Assembly (NCBI RefSeq): GCF_023115355.1
Contig: NZ_CP096019.1
Span: forward strand, 496,001-560,000
DNA: 64,000 bases
Direction of reading: 5' to 3'
Source of the DNA: Halocatena salina
GTDB taxonomy: Archaea > Halobacteriota > Halobacteria > Halobacteriales > Haloarculaceae
Shown: one piece after another, positions 24,938 through 34,128 of the stretch
How the letters are laid out: every line of letters begins with the position of its first letter
Numbering within the stretch: the first letter of the stretch is position 1
Made by a program: the position numbers and the translations under genes
Notes under the pieces: generated by a model
The model's database searches: none
Told to the model about the DNA's origin: nothing
The model's input: only the letters and a program-made list of their open reading frames with translations

Positions 24938-26458
24938 ATGTTCGGGGGGGACCGTCTATGGGCGTACGCTCGGAGGCTTCATCGGATCGAACGGCGTGAA
25001 CTCCGAGAGTTTCGGGCGTGGATCGAAACGACACGAAACCTCATCCGCCTCACAAGTTTGGTGGTAATCCCCCTGTTGCTCGCGCTGGTCACGTTCATCT
25101 CACACGTAAATCCGGCACTCTCGTTTCTCCTGTTCCCGCCACTCGCGTCGGGAACCCACACCCTCTTTTCCGATCCCGAGGGCACGTATTCCACCCCGTG
25201 GAACTTCGTCGGTGGGTTGACGATCGGGGCGTTGTGTGGCTGGCTCACGTTGATCATTCCTCACACGGGATGGCTTCCGATGGGAACGATCGGGGGTGTC
25301 TCACCGGCAGGCGCAGCGATGTCGATCTTTTTCACGGGGGTTGTCACGTGGGTGCTGGATACAGAGATCTCCTCGGCGTTCTCGACGGCGCTTCTCGTGT
25401 TGCTTACCGGAACACCCGATCGGGCCGGCATCTACGTTTTGAGCATCGCGGTGTCGAGTACGCTGGTCGCAGTCGTGTTCGTCCTTTGGCGCAAGAGCGT
25501 CTATGCCGAACGCGCGGAGTATCTGTACCAATCAACCCAAGGGGACGACCACGTTCTCGTCGTGATGCGCGGTGAACATCCCAATGCGACCGCAATGTTG
25601 GGTGCGCGACTCGCCAGCGCCCACGACGCCGGAAAGGTCGTGTTGCTACAGATGGCCGACAATGACGCGATCGAAAGCGTCGGCGGATCCGGCTCCGACG
25701 ATACGGGAGACAGCACCCCAGTCCAAGGGGAACAGACTGTCACGACTAGCTCGGAAGCAGCCCGAAACGAGGGGGAGATCGACGTGGACGAAGCGGACGA
25801 ATCACAGTCGGTCGAGGAACGCGCCGCATCGGCGTTCGCGTCGGCGTTGGAAAAACGGGCACACATGATCCGAACGAAAGTCGGCGTGCCCTGTGAGGTC
25901 GTCGTGGCCAGTGAAGGAGCAAATCCGGCCCGAACGGTGCTACACACCGTTCATGAAACGAACTGTGATCTCATCGCGGTACCGTATGAAACGCGGTATG
26001 GATCGCTATCACCGTTCCTCCGGGAGTTGTTTAGGGGGGACACCGACGTACTCGTCCACCGATCGGCCGATGAACGCACCGACTGGAAACGTGTACTCGT
26101 GCCCGTTCGACAGGAGAGCGACGTGGCACACAGCATGATCGATTTCGCCGTCCGATTAGTCGGACGAACAGGACACGTCTCCGTTGCCCACTGCATCTCG
26201 AACGAACGCCAGCGGCGCACTGCCGAAGAGATGCTGTCCCACCTCACAGAAACCGTGACGATCGCTTGTGAGACACGTGTCGCCCGGGCTGCTATCGAGT
26301 CGTTTCTCGACACCTACACACGTGGCTACGATCTGGTCATCATCGGTGCGAGTCAAGAACGGAGTGCGACCTCTCGGTTCATCTCACCACCTACCTTCTA
26401 TCAGATCGACTCGCTCGACTCCGACGTGGCGATCCTCGATCGAAATTACCGGATGTGA
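24938..26458 (+). CDS. HPP-family membrane protein fused to universal-stress-like domains
   Basis: 506 residues. The first ~200 hold several membrane helices of the HPP family, with the namesake FLLFPPLASGTHTLF and GGVSPAGAAMSIFFTG. The cytoplasmic remainder resembles two Usp-like nucleotide-binding folds (VLVVMRGEHPNATAMLGARL and WKRVLVPVRQESDVAHSM, ending DLVIIGASQERSATSRF). They are split by a long acidic Ser/Thr/Asp insertion at ~245-300. HPP proteins include nitrite transporters, but the haloarchaeal fusion type has no confirmed substrate. A regulated anion transporter is inferred. Confidence 0.75.
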   Translation: MFGGDRLWAYARRLHRIERRELREFRAWIETTRNLIRLTSLVVIPLLLALVTFISHVNPALSFLLFPPLASGTHTLFSDPEGTYSTPWNFVGGLTIGALCGWLTLIIPHTGWLPMGTIGGVSPAGAAMSIFFTGVVTWVLDTEISSAFSTALLVLLTGTPDRAGIYVLSIAVSSTLVAVVFVLWRKSVYAERAEYLYQSTQGDDHVLVVMRGEHPNATAMLGARLASAHDAGKVVLLQMADNDAIESVGGSGSDDTGDSTPVQGEQTVTTSSEAARNEGEIDVDEADESQSVEERAASAFASALEKRAHMIRTKVGVPCEVVVASEGANPARTVLHTVHETNCDLIAVPYETRYGSLSPFLRELFRGDTDVLVHRSADERTDWKRVLVPVRQESDVAHSMIDFAVRLVGRTGHVSVAHCISNERQRRTAEEMLSHLTETVTIACETRVARAAIESFLDTYTRGYDLVIIGASQERSATSRFISPPTFYQIDSLDSDVAILDRNYRM

Positions 26459-26522
26459 CGGTATCTCCGACCCCTCGATCGAACGGAACGACTACGCTGT
26501 TGTGGATCCCATACCGGAACGT

Positions 26523-26798
26523 ATGCGCTGGAAACTGTTTGCCACGCTGAGCGAGACCGCTGGAAAGCGGAAAGTGTCGGTCGACGTCGAATCAGGTGCA
26601 ACCCTCGATGAGGCCCTCGAAGCGCTGTTTGACGCCCACCCCGAACTCCGCGAGGAGGTGTTCGATGGGGAGGGCGAACTGTACGATCACATCCGCCTGC
26701 TTCGGAACGGACAGGATCCATTCACGAACGACGGGCTCGATACGAGGGTTGCAGAGGATGATGAACTGGCCTTGTTTCCGCCGGTGAGCGGTGGGTAG
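26523..26798 (+). CDS. samp1: Ubiquitin-like small archaeal modifier protein (SAMP1/MoaD type)
   Basis: 91 residues from ATG 26523. It opens MRWKLFATLSETAGKRKVSV and ends ELALFPPVSGG with the terminal Gly-Gly needed for adenylation and conjugation. The beta-grasp pattern and the central GELYDHIRLLRNGQDP match haloarchaeal SAMP1 closely. SAMP1 is conjugated to lysines by the E1-like UbaA and also serves in molybdopterin synthesis as a sulfur carrier. No E1 gene is in the window; a MoaB homologue lies 36 kb away. It has its own upstream spacer of 64 bp. Confidence 0.88.
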   Translation: MRWKLFATLSETAGKRKVSVDVESGATLDEALEALFDAHPELREEVFDGEGELYDHIRLLRNGQDPFTNDGLDTRVAEDDELALFPPVSGG

Positions 26799-27001
26799 GT
26801 CGGTCGATACCATCCCGTCGATCCATCGAGACCGCCGAAGCGTTCATCGATCGCTTCCGACATCCCTAGAACGAAGTCGGCTGCCCCCGGCTAGCAATGG
26901 GATGGTCCCGACTATCCAAGCCGGTGACAACACATCGGTACCGATCACGATGCGTCGACGAGAAGCCGAACAGCCCAACGGCAATCACACGGAGGCTGAC
27001 G

Positions 27002-28687
27002 ATGAAAACGGTCGATAGCGTCGTAGACACGCTCGAAACGCTCGGCATCGAGTTCGTGTTCGGGTATCCGGGTGGACGCGTCATCGAACTGTTCGAAGCG
27101 CTCGCGGAATCGGATATTCAGGTCGTTCGCCCGCGCGATGAACGGGAAGCGAGCGTGATGGCCGAAACGTGTGGCCGACTCACCCGACAGCCCGGTGTGC
27201 TTGCTGGACAGGGACCGTGGATCGGTAGCATCGGTGCGATCGGGCAGATGGAAGCTCGGCTCGGCTCCTCTCCGATGGTCGTACTCACCGAGTCCTCGGA
27301 GCGAGGCGAGTATTCCACGCTGGCCCCCTATCAGCAGGCCCGAGGCGATTATGGGGGGTTGGATCTCTCGACCGTGCTCGATGGCATCACCAAAGAGCAT
27401 TGGTCACCGAGAACGCCCGCCGAGACGCTCCGAAGCGTACAGCTCGCATTCAAACACGCTGTCGCGGGACGGCCTGGTCCGACAGCAGTCGTCTTCGACG
27501 GCGATGCGATCACTGAGACGGTGCCTACCGATCCGATACCGCCCGTCTGGGATCCGGCAGCACAAACTCGAACGTGGACTACCGCCCCCCCAGACACGGA
27601 CGTTCGAGCCGCGACTGAAGCACTCGAATCGGCTGAAAGGCCGGTCATCGTCGCTGGAAACGGCGTCCACGCGGCGCAGGCCTACGAGGAGCTTCGAACG
27701 GTCGCGGCTGCCTACGACGCCGTCGTAACGACCTCCTACCTCGGGAAGTCGACGATCGCTGAAACCCACAACCGCGCGGCAGGCGTGATCGGTTCGTTCG
27801 GTCACGAAGGGGCCAACAGGATCGTAAGCGAAGCGGACGTGCTGTTGGTGGTCGGCTGTCGACTCAACCCGATGGACACCAACTGGCAGGCACCCGGATT
27901 CATCCGCCCTGACGAACAGACGATCATTCACGCCGACATCGACCCGCGCAACACTGGGTGGGTGTATCCAGCGGACATCGGGCTGGTCGGTGACGCCCGT
28001 GAAACCCTGTCCCTGCTCGCCGAGTCCGGCCATCAATCGTCGTCGTGGGCGCTGGATCGAGCGGCAAACGCACGCGAGGACTTCACCGATCCGATGTGTG
28101 AATCGGACGCCGTCCCGATCACACCCCAACGCGCGGTGGCGGCGATCGACTCGGTCGTGGATAGTGAGACTCTCGTCACGGCTGACTCGGGAAACAACCG
28201 GTTTTGGTTGTTACAGTACCTCCAAACGCCCGCTCCCCGGACCTACTTCGGAAGCGGTGGCGTCGGCGGAATGGGATGGGCACCGCCAGCGGCGGTGAGC
28301 GCTGCGCTCGTCACCGACAAAAACGTGATCGCCGTGGCTGGCGATGGCGGATTCGCGATGACGATGACCGCCGTCGAAACCGCGCTCGAATACGGCGTGG
28401 CGCCGACGTTCGTCGTACTCAACGACACCGGTCTCGGCATGGTGCGCCAGATGGACGACCGGATCCCCGGTGTCACGTTCTCCGATACGGAGTTCACCGA
28501 CGTTGCAGACGCGTTCGGTGCGCGCGCCGAACGCGTCGAAGCGCCCGAGAATCTCGAACCCGCACTCACTGCGGGAATGAAAGCCGACGAACCGACGGTG
28601 GTCGACGTGCGAATCGATCCCGAGATCCAGATGAGCGAGACGCTTCAATCATCATTTTACGCCGACATCGGAGGACTCCACGAGTGA
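27002..28687 (+). CDS. Thiamine-pyrophosphate enzyme (acetolactate-synthase-like)
   Basis: 561 residues from ATG 27002; the frame is open to 26897 but upstream codons look non-coding. The PYR domain begins with GIEFVFGYPGGRVIELFEAL and keeps the cofactor-activating Glu (RDEREASVMAE). A central FAD/NAD-like domain has VIVAGNGVHAAQA. The C-terminal PP domain has the TPP signature GDGGFAMTMTAVETALEYG ... VVLND. Family members include acetolactate synthase, sulfopyruvate decarboxylase and benzoylformate decarboxylase. No small regulatory subunit or ilvC is adjacent, so biosynthetic acetolactate synthase is doubtful and the substrate is open. Confidence 0.85.
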   Translation: MKTVDSVVDTLETLGIEFVFGYPGGRVIELFEALAESDIQVVRPRDEREASVMAETCGRLTRQPGVLAGQGPWIGSIGAIGQMEARLGSSPMVVLTESSERGEYSTLAPYQQARGDYGGLDLSTVLDGITKEHWSPRTPAETLRSVQLAFKHAVAGRPGPTAVVFDGDAITETVPTDPIPPVWDPAAQTRTWTTAPPDTDVRAATEALESAERPVIVAGNGVHAAQAYEELRTVAAAYDAVVTTSYLGKSTIAETHNRAAGVIGSFGHEGANRIVSEADVLLVVGCRLNPMDTNWQAPGFIRPDEQTIIHADIDPRNTGWVYPADIGLVGDARETLSLLAESGHQSSSWALDRAANAREDFTDPMCESDAVPITPQRAVAAIDSVVDSETLVTADSGNNRFWLLQYLQTPAPRTYFGSGGVGGMGWAPPAAVSAALVTDKNVIAVAGDGGFAMTMTAVETALEYGVAPTFVVLNDTGLGMVRQMDDRIPGVTFSDTEFTDVADAFGARAERVEAPENLEPALTAGMKADEPTVVDVRIDPEIQMSETLQSSFYADIGGLHE

Positions 28688-28760
28688 GCACAGAATAGAT
28701 CATTGCTGACAAGATATCTGGTATCGGCAACTTTTTCCACTCGCTCAAAGAAAGACCTGT

Positions 28761-29714
28761 ATGGTATCCGTACTCATCACGGGCGGTACCGGATTCATCG
28801 GATCGTATGTCGCACAAGAGTTCATCCAAGCGGGTCACGAAGTAATCGCGTACGATACGTCGACCGACACACACGTACTGGAACAGCTCGGTATCGCAGA
28901 TCGGATTTCGATCCGACGCGGTGATGTTACCGATCCGACTGACTTCATGCGCGCGATAACCGAGACGGGTGCAACGCACGTCGTTCATCTTGCGGCGTTG
29001 TTGACGAGCAGCGCGCGCGAACAGCCCCGACTCGCTCATGCGGTCAACATTGGCGGTACGAATACAGTGTTCGAGGCGGCTCGGATCCTCGACGACCAGA
29101 TCGAGCGCGTCGCGTGGGCGTCGAGTGCAGCCGTGTTCGCACCCCCAGAGAACTACGACGGCTGGGTCGGCGAGGACGATCTCGTGTATCCCGACACGCT
29201 GTACGGTGCGACGAAGGAGTACAACGAACACCAAGCCCGGTGCTACCACGAAGAATACGGCGTCTCTCACGTCGGGCTTCGTCCGACCGTCGCGTACGGA
29301 CCCTATCGAGAAACGGGTGGATCGGCGTTTCTCGCAAACCTCATCGAAAAACCGGCGCTCGGCGAGCCGTTCAGCGTCGAGTACGGCGATCAGATCATCG
29401 ACTGGCAGTACGTCAAAGACATCGCACAAGCGTTCCGCCTTGCGACCCTCACTGACGATTCACAGCTATCACGCCGGATTTACAACGTTCGTGGAGAGTG
29501 TGCCACTATCCGAGACGCCGCCGAAACCGTCGAAGCGATCCTTCCCGAAGCCGATCTCACCGTTTCCGATGACGGTGAACTACCGTGGACGCAGCAACTC
29601 GATATGAACGCGATCGAATCGGATATGGGCTATGAGGTAAACTACGATCTCGAACGAGGCATCAAAGAATACATCAATATTCTTAGAGAAGACAGAGGAT
29701 TACAGCCGGTGTGA
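28761..29714 (+). CDS. NAD-dependent epimerase/dehydratase (extended SDR)
   Basis: 317 residues. The N-terminal Rossmann motif is ITGGTGFIGSYVAQEF and the catalytic motif YGATKEYNEH supplies the Y-x3-K pair. WASSAAVFAPP provides the Ser/Ala position before it. The C-terminal substrate domain includes IIDWQYVKDIAQAFRLA, typical of nucleotide-sugar epimerases. It follows the TPP enzyme by 73 bp on the same strand. A nucleotide sugar or related polyol ester is the likely substrate, but no glycan gene is adjacent here. Confidence 0.85.
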   Translation: MVSVLITGGTGFIGSYVAQEFIQAGHEVIAYDTSTDTHVLEQLGIADRISIRRGDVTDPTDFMRAITETGATHVVHLAALLTSSAREQPRLAHAVNIGGTNTVFEAARILDDQIERVAWASSAAVFAPPENYDGWVGEDDLVYPDTLYGATKEYNEHQARCYHEEYGVSHVGLRPTVAYGPYRETGGSAFLANLIEKPALGEPFSVEYGDQIIDWQYVKDIAQAFRLATLTDDSQLSRRIYNVRGECATIRDAAETVEAILPEADLTVSDDGELPWTQQLDMNAIESDMGYEVNYDLERGIKEYINILREDRGLQPV

Positions 29715-30037
29715 AATTCTTCGACGTGTCCGGCGCACATGACCGATAGCACAGCTGTTTGATAACATACGTCTACTAGCGCTGGCCGAAATCTACGCCA
29801 ACGTTTCTCGCTTGAGACCATCATGATGTTATCGGATAATATGTTAGGTATTGTCTACCATGGTACGAAACTCATATATATCTCGAAAAGCACCGGTAGC
29901 AGGCGTGTCCGCTGAGAAACCCATTCATAAGTTATGGAGAGGATTTTTAAAGAGTCGCTTGTGGGTATGCTATGGCTACACCAGATGGTATCGGTTGGTG
30001 ACGGGGAAAGCTTTATTAATGGAGCAAGCACTACGTT
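29715..30037. other. AT-rich intergenic region without a supported gene
   Basis: About 320 bp. A short palindrome CATCATGATG is at ~29819-29828, and GATAACAT (29761-29768) recurs inverted as ATGTTATC (29826-29833). AAAGCTTTATTAATGG near 30008 may be the promoter of the next gene. The frame 29851-30294 overlaps a better gene and is not supported. Confidence 0.5.
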
Positions 30038-30298
30038 ATGATGACTATGACTGGATATTACGATTTTGTGCTGGGGGTGATACCGTTGTCCCTATTCGGT
30101 GTATCGGGTGTGTTGACCGTTGTCGGGGTGGAGACAACACTCTCCGTACTGGTCGCGGCGTCGATCGCAGTGGCATTCATGGGCCACGCGTTGTTCGTTC
30201 GGACGCCGACCGATCAGGAGCCAGCCGAGCAGTTGTCGACCGACCAGAGCACGGAACGCTCAGCTCGCGTCGAGACGAATCCAGTCAGATCTGACTAA
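30038..30298 (+). CDS. Small two-helix membrane protein
   Basis: 86 residues. Two hydrophobic helices (FVLGVIPLSLFGVSGVLTVVG and LSVLVAASIAVAFMGHALFV) are followed by a polar Thr/Ser/Glu tail. Small proteins of this layout are common in haloarchaea but I do not recognise a family. ATG 30044 is an alternative start. A TATA-like sequence lies ~25 bp upstream, suggesting a leaderless transcript. Confidence 0.6.
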   Translation: MMTMTGYYDFVLGVIPLSLFGVSGVLTVVGVETTLSVLVAASIAVAFMGHALFVRTPTDQEPAEQLSTDQSTERSARVETNPVRSD

Positions 30299-30351
30299 CG
30301 ACCGACGTCCAGACACCATCGTTAAGCCTCCACTCTGCGTTTCGTATACGT

Positions 30352-31341
30352 ATGACGGAGACGCTGTTTCTACGAAGTAAGGAGCTCTCAGGATTGGCGA
30401 CTCCCTCGGAGTACGTATCGGCAGTTCGGGAAGGGTATAGACAGCAAGGATCCGCTGCACCTCGAACGAAACTCGTCGCCGATGATAACGCGGGGATGCT
30501 GACCGGGTACTTAGCCATCCTTCCAGAAACGGGGGCGATGGGCGGATATACGTACGCAGCAGGATTCGGAGACGAGGACGTCCACTTTTTCCTTCCGTTG
30601 TTCGACGCCGACAGCGGACGGCCTCTCGCTCTGTTGGATGGGGCAAGCCTCAATCCGTTCAAAACGGGAGCGACCGGAGCAGTCGGTGTTGACGCGCTCG
30701 CGCGCCAAGATGCCCGGACTCTCGGACTCATCGGCAGTGGCGCACAAGCACGCGGCCAGCTCCGGGCTACGATGACGGTCCGCCCGTTCGAGACGGTGAC
30801 GGTGTACTCGCCGACAGCGGAGAGCCGCGAAGCGTTCGCCGACGCGATGAACGACCGATACGATGCAACGGTTCGACCGGTAGCGACGAGCGAGGCTGCC
30901 GTCGAAGGATCTGACGTGGTCATCACGGCCACGAACGCCACAGAACCGGTGTTCGACGGCGACCGACTCGAACCGGGCACTCACGTCACGGCGATGGGTC
31001 AGTACGATCCCAATGTCAGAGAGATCGATGCGACGACCGTCGAACGCGCGACGTACGTGCCCGATCTCCGCGCTCGCGCAACCAGCGATGCGGGCGCGTT
31101 CTTACAGGCGATGGACGAACGAGGGCTGACGGAAGCGGACATCCACGGTGATCTGGGTCAGGTGCTCGCTGAGGAGGTGCCGGGGCGAACGACGGAGACC
31201 GAGATCACGGTGTTCGACAGTGGCGGCACTGGCATCGAAACCGTCGCCGCCGCGTACATGTTGTACGAAAAAGCGATCGAGCACGATCTCGGCGAGTACA
31301 TCGACATCGCACCCGGAAGTGCAGCGTTGACCGGTGAGTAA
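30352..31341 (+). CDS. Ornithine cyclodeaminase / mu-crystallin family protein
   Basis: 329 residues. The NAD-binding domain has LGLIGSGAQARGQLRA. The substrate domain includes GGYTYAAGFGDEDV and GASLNPFKTGATGAVGVDAL, a region conserved in the OCD/mu-crystallin family. C-terminal GDLGQVLAEEVPGRT and VFDSGGTGIETVAAAYMLYEKA fit well. Members include ornithine cyclodeaminase, archaeal alanine dehydrogenase and imine reductases, so the true reaction is uncertain. It lies 53 bp after the small membrane protein on the same strand. Confidence 0.85.
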   Translation: MTETLFLRSKELSGLATPSEYVSAVREGYRQQGSAAPRTKLVADDNAGMLTGYLAILPETGAMGGYTYAAGFGDEDVHFFLPLFDADSGRPLALLDGASLNPFKTGATGAVGVDALARQDARTLGLIGSGAQARGQLRATMTVRPFETVTVYSPTAESREAFADAMNDRYDATVRPVATSEAAVEGSDVVITATNATEPVFDGDRLEPGTHVTAMGQYDPNVREIDATTVERATYVPDLRARATSDAGAFLQAMDERGLTEADIHGDLGQVLAEEVPGRTTETEITVFDSGGTGIETVAAAYMLYEKAIEHDLGEYIDIAPGSAALTGE

Positions 31342-31349
31342 CGCACCGA

Positions 31350-32351
31350 TCAGACGTACGGCGTCAGACCGACCGCGGTGAGAAGCGGGACGCCGCTGGC
31401 GATCGCTCCGAACAGGTAGCCCGCGATCGCACCCCCGTTCAACAGCGGGAGCCCAGCGTGAGGCCGACCTGCTGTCACCAGTTTGATGAGTACGAGGAGA
31501 CCGACGAGAGTACCACCCATCGCAGCGAGCACAGGGACCGAAAGCAGACCGCCCAAGACGACCGGTTCTGAAGGGAGGAAATACGCTGCGCTTGCGACCA
31601 ACACCGACGGCATCACGGCGTCGCCCAAACCAATGTACAGCGCATCGCGTTCGGGGCGAGAGTCGGACATCGTCTCGGGTCGATCGGAATCGTTGCTAGC
31701 AGTGTCAGTCGATTCCGTTCCGTGCTCGTCTCGGTCGGCAGCGTCGAGATACGAATACGAACGCGTAAGTGGGACCACGAGTACGACTGGAATTTTGAGA
31801 TCCATCATCCCCGACGCCAACGTGAGCATATGTTCGGTTTTGTACACGCTGATAGCGTCATACACCGCAAGCGCGATCAACAACAACAGTGCGGGAAGGA
31901 GACCGAGGCTGATCCCGAACAGTCCGGCAGCACCCATCCCGATCACGACGCCAGCGGCGTCGATGACGTACCACTCGGGGTAGAACCACAGCGCGAACGA
32001 GCCCGCGAGTGCTGTGAGGGCAGCCGGTCCGTTCATGACTCCAACGATTCCGGGACCGACCTCGATGGGCGGTAGGAACACCGAAAAAACGTAGTAAGTG
32101 AGCAGTGCACTCGAACCAACGATAAACATTCGAATCAACGTATCGGCATCGAACCGAAACGCAAGAAGCATCACTCCGGTCACGACGAACACACCGAGGA
32201 GATACAACACGGTGTTTGTCGGATCCGACGGATCTTCGACGGGCTGGTAGCCAGCAGCACGAAACGGTTCGACCAGCGCCACTGCACCGATCTGAACCAA
32301 CACGAACACCGCGATCGTCACACCTCCAGCAACGTACAGACGCTTGGTCAT
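31350..32351 (-). CDS. Presenilin-family intramembrane aspartyl protease (PSH)
   Basis: 333 residues from ATG 32351. About nine membrane helices are visible. The two catalytic aspartates are in LAVYDAISVYKTEHM (YD motif) and YIGLGDAVMPSVL (GxGD motif), with a hydrophilic Asp/Ser/Glu-rich loop between them as usual. A Pro-Leu C-terminal helix (LPLLNGGAIAGYLFGA) takes the PAL position in variant form. It should cleave substrates within the membrane; none is known. The frame runs to 32378, but that would add nine residues ahead of the natural MTKRLYVAGG start. Confidence 0.9.
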   Translation of the reverse strand: MTKRLYVAGGVTIAVFVLVQIGAVALVEPFRAAGYQPVEDPSDPTNTVLYLLGVFVVTGVMLLAFRFDADTLIRMFIVGSSALLTYYVFSVFLPPIEVGPGIVGVMNGPAALTALAGSFALWFYPEWYVIDAAGVVIGMGAAGLFGISLGLLPALLLLIALAVYDAISVYKTEHMLTLASGMMDLKIPVVLVVPLTRSYSYLDAADRDEHGTESTDTASNDSDRPETMSDSRPERDALYIGLGDAVMPSVLVASAAYFLPSEPVVLGGLLSVPVLAAMGGTLVGLLVLIKLVTAGRPHAGLPLLNGGAIAGYLFGAIASGVPLLTAVGLTPYV

Positions 32352-32420
32352 ACGAATACACACGGAGATGATCGACAAGTCTTTCCCGCTCTTGGTCCGT
32401 TCCGGACCCGAAGCGCATCC

Positions 32421-32666
32421 TCACTCGGACCGAGCGTAGACGACGGTGCCAAGCAGCGGGGCCAGCTGGGTCTCCGACGCCGGCGAGACCGCCACGAAAG
32501 GACGGTCCACAGGACCGAACACGTCCACCACCTGTCCGACAGTGTCGAGTCGTTCGTCGATTACAGTGGTGCCGAGATCCGGATACGACGCGTCCGATGC
32601 GCGGACGACTGCGAGTCCTTGAGCGGTGTTCACGACTGCTCCGACGCGTTGGATCCCCGTTGGCAT
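32421..32666 (-). CDS. gar1: H/ACA ribonucleoprotein protein GAR1
   Basis: 81 residues, the size of archaeal Gar1. It opens MPTGIQRVGAVVNTAQGLAV and contains IDERLDTVGQVVDVFGPVDRPFVAV, the reductase/elongation-factor-like beta-barrel seen in Gar1. The protein binds Cbf5 in H/ACA RNPs, which make pseudouridine in rRNA. It is 7 bp downstream of SRP19, a common archaeal pairing. Confidence 0.88.
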   Translation of the reverse strand: MPTGIQRVGAVVNTAQGLAVVRASDASYPDLGTTVIDERLDTVGQVVDVFGPVDRPFVAVSPASETQLAPLLGTVVYARSE

Positions 32667-32673
32667 CTATCGG

Positions 32674-32952
32674 TCACCCTCGGATCGCAGTGACGTACGC
32701 GCCGACGGCCTGGAGCAGATCGCTCTTGCTCGCGTCGTCGGCATCTCGAACGACGACGCGCCCACGCGGTTCGTACTCGCGGGGATACGTCATCTCTCGT
32801 TCGATGACGGCGTCGTATCCGACCTGTTGAACGGCGGTAGCAATCTCGTCAACGGTCGGATTTTCGACCGCGAGATCCAGCGACACACGACGGCCCTCGT
32901 TTCGAGACAACGTCGAATCGAATGCGGCGGGCCAAATCACGTTTTCGACCAT
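32674..32952 (-). CDS. srp19: Signal recognition particle 19 kDa protein
   Basis: 92 residues. It contains [20 protein letters not shown], the conserved RNA-binding start of SRP19, then [20 protein letters not shown] and [16 protein letters not shown]19 binds 7S RNA and helps SRP54 assemble for co-translational targeting. No 7S RNA gene is visible in the window. The downstream Gar1 gene overlaps its transcription unit. Confidence 0.92.
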   Translation of the reverse strand: MVENVIWPAAFDSTLSRNEGRRVSLDLAVENPTVDEIATAVQQVGYDAVIEREMTYPREYEPRGRVVVRDADDASKSDLLQAVGAYVTAIRG

Positions 32953-32997
32953 ACCGGGGCGTATCGGGGGAACGGCAACGAATCTTACGGGAAGTCC

Positions 32998-34071
32998 CTA
33001 CCGCCGGGCGAACAACGCGCCCGAGAGGGTCAGCACCGCGAGCACTGCGGCAACGACACTGAAGCCGGGGCCGGTGGTGGCTGTCGCCTGTGGTCCGGAG
33101 GTAACGTCCGTTCTTTCGTCACCGGGCGATGACGCGGTCGATGCCGAGAACGCATCGGGATGGAACGTTTGAGCGAGCGTTTTCATCGGGCGCACCACCC
33201 GCGGCGCGGGCTGACTGACGTAGTTCGAATCGACGCTCACCGTTTGGTCGTTCTGGAGCGCGGTCGTTTCCGCATACGCGGTTCGGTTCGGGAGGGCAGA
33301 CATGTGATCCGGCGTGATGATCCATTGGGGATCCCGTTGGATCACCGTCTCCGGATTGATCTGTTGATAGCCCGTGATGTTGGCGGTAGCGGCGACGTTC
33401 TCCGCGCCTGCGCTCGTGATGATCTCGTGAATGAACGTCCCGTTACCCGGCGTGTAGCCGTCGGACATCACGTACAGCACCCGCGGGCGGTCCTGATCCG
33501 TCGTAGCCGATTCGATCGACGCCACGGTTTCGTTCATCGCCTCGGCACGCTGGGAAGCCGCTTCACACGCCCCGACGAGCCGTCCGGTGTGAGACGTTTT
33601 GGTCGAAACGTCCTCGATCGACTCGCTCAATCCGAACTTGTACACCGTTAGCCCCGCGCTTCGGAGCGTTTCGACCGTTTCGTTCGGGACGCTGTTCGGC
33701 GCGAGCACGAGATCCGGCTCCGCCGACACGACCGTCTCGATGGATGTCGAGAAGCCGTCGTCGCCAGTAACGTCCGTTCGTGACTCAGACCCGTTCAGAT
33801 ACGAGGTCGTCGGACCGATCGGCATGCCCACGACCTTTCCATCCGCGTCGATCTCCCACATCGTCTGGGCCGCGCTTGGCTGGAGCGCGACGACACGTTC
33901 AGGCTCGCTATCGACGGTCACGTGAGTCCCCGTCGCGTCGGTCGCGCTGAACGGGAACGAACACGACGGCTGTGCTGACTGGGCCGATACGGACACAGGT
34001 GCGCCAACAGCCGCTGGCATCGTACTGAAAAGCACCACTCCGACGAGGAACACGATCACTCGGTTCATCAC
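32998..34071 (-). CDS. btuF: Surface-anchored corrinoid-type ABC substrate-binding protein (BtuF-like, PGF-CTERM)
   Basis: 357 residues. A Sec signal (VIVFLVGVVLFSTMPAAVGA) precedes a periplasmic-binding-protein fold with ERVVALQPSAAQTMWEI and EPDLVLAPNSVPNETVETL, like BtuF/FhuD. The C-terminal TTGPGFSVVAAVLAVLTLSG plus ARR is a PGF-CTERM anchor, cleaved and lipid-linked by archaeosortase in haloarchaea. The divergent permease and ATPase genes complete the transporter. The adenosyltransferase elsewhere favours cobalamin, but iron-siderophore systems look alike. Confidence 0.85.
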   Translation of the reverse strand: MMNRVIVFLVGVVLFSTMPAAVGAPVSVSAQSAQPSCSFPFSATDATGTHVTVDSEPERVVALQPSAAQTMWEIDADGKVVGMPIGPTTSYLNGSESRTDVTGDDGFSTSIETVVSAEPDLVLAPNSVPNETVETLRSAGLTVYKFGLSESIEDVSTKTSHTGRLVGACEAASQRAEAMNETVASIESATTDQDRPRVLYVMSDGYTPGNGTFIHEIITSAGAENVAATANITGYQQINPETVIQRDPQWIITPDHMSALPNRTAYAETTALQNDQTVSVDSNYVSQPAPRVVRPMKTLAQTFHPDAFSASTASSPGDERTDVTSGPQATATTGPGFSVVAAVLAVLTLSGALFARR

Positions 34072-34084
34072 TCGAGCGGAGGGT

Positions 34085-34118
34085 TCGTTTGCAATAAATA
34101 TTTGGCTAATCCAAACGA
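34085..34118. promoter_or_regulatory. Inverted repeat centred in the btuF/btuC divergent promoter
   Basis: TCGTTTG (34085-34091) and CAAACGA (34112-34118) are 7-bp perfect inverted repeats with a 20-bp spacer. The spacer contains the symmetric TATA-like AAATATTT. The intergenic region is only 57 bp, so one bound regulator could control both directions. Confidence 0.45.
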
Positions 34119-34128
34119 GGTTGTGAAC

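Noticed and set aside
29851-30294. 147-codon plus-strand frame overlapping the 86-residue membrane protein
   Set aside because: The downstream half is an out-of-frame reading of the two-helix protein and is Arg/Cys-rich; the 86-residue frame has better composition and a promoter at the right distance.
32378-32424. Separate minus-strand gene in the intramembrane-protease/gar1 gap
   Set aside because: Frames here are short shadows of the protease gene; the gap of ~70 bp holds only a promoter or terminator.
34072-34128. Cobalamin riboswitch upstream of btuC
   Set aside because: Only 57 bp separate the divergent genes, too short for a B12 riboswitch, and no B12-box-like sequence is seen.
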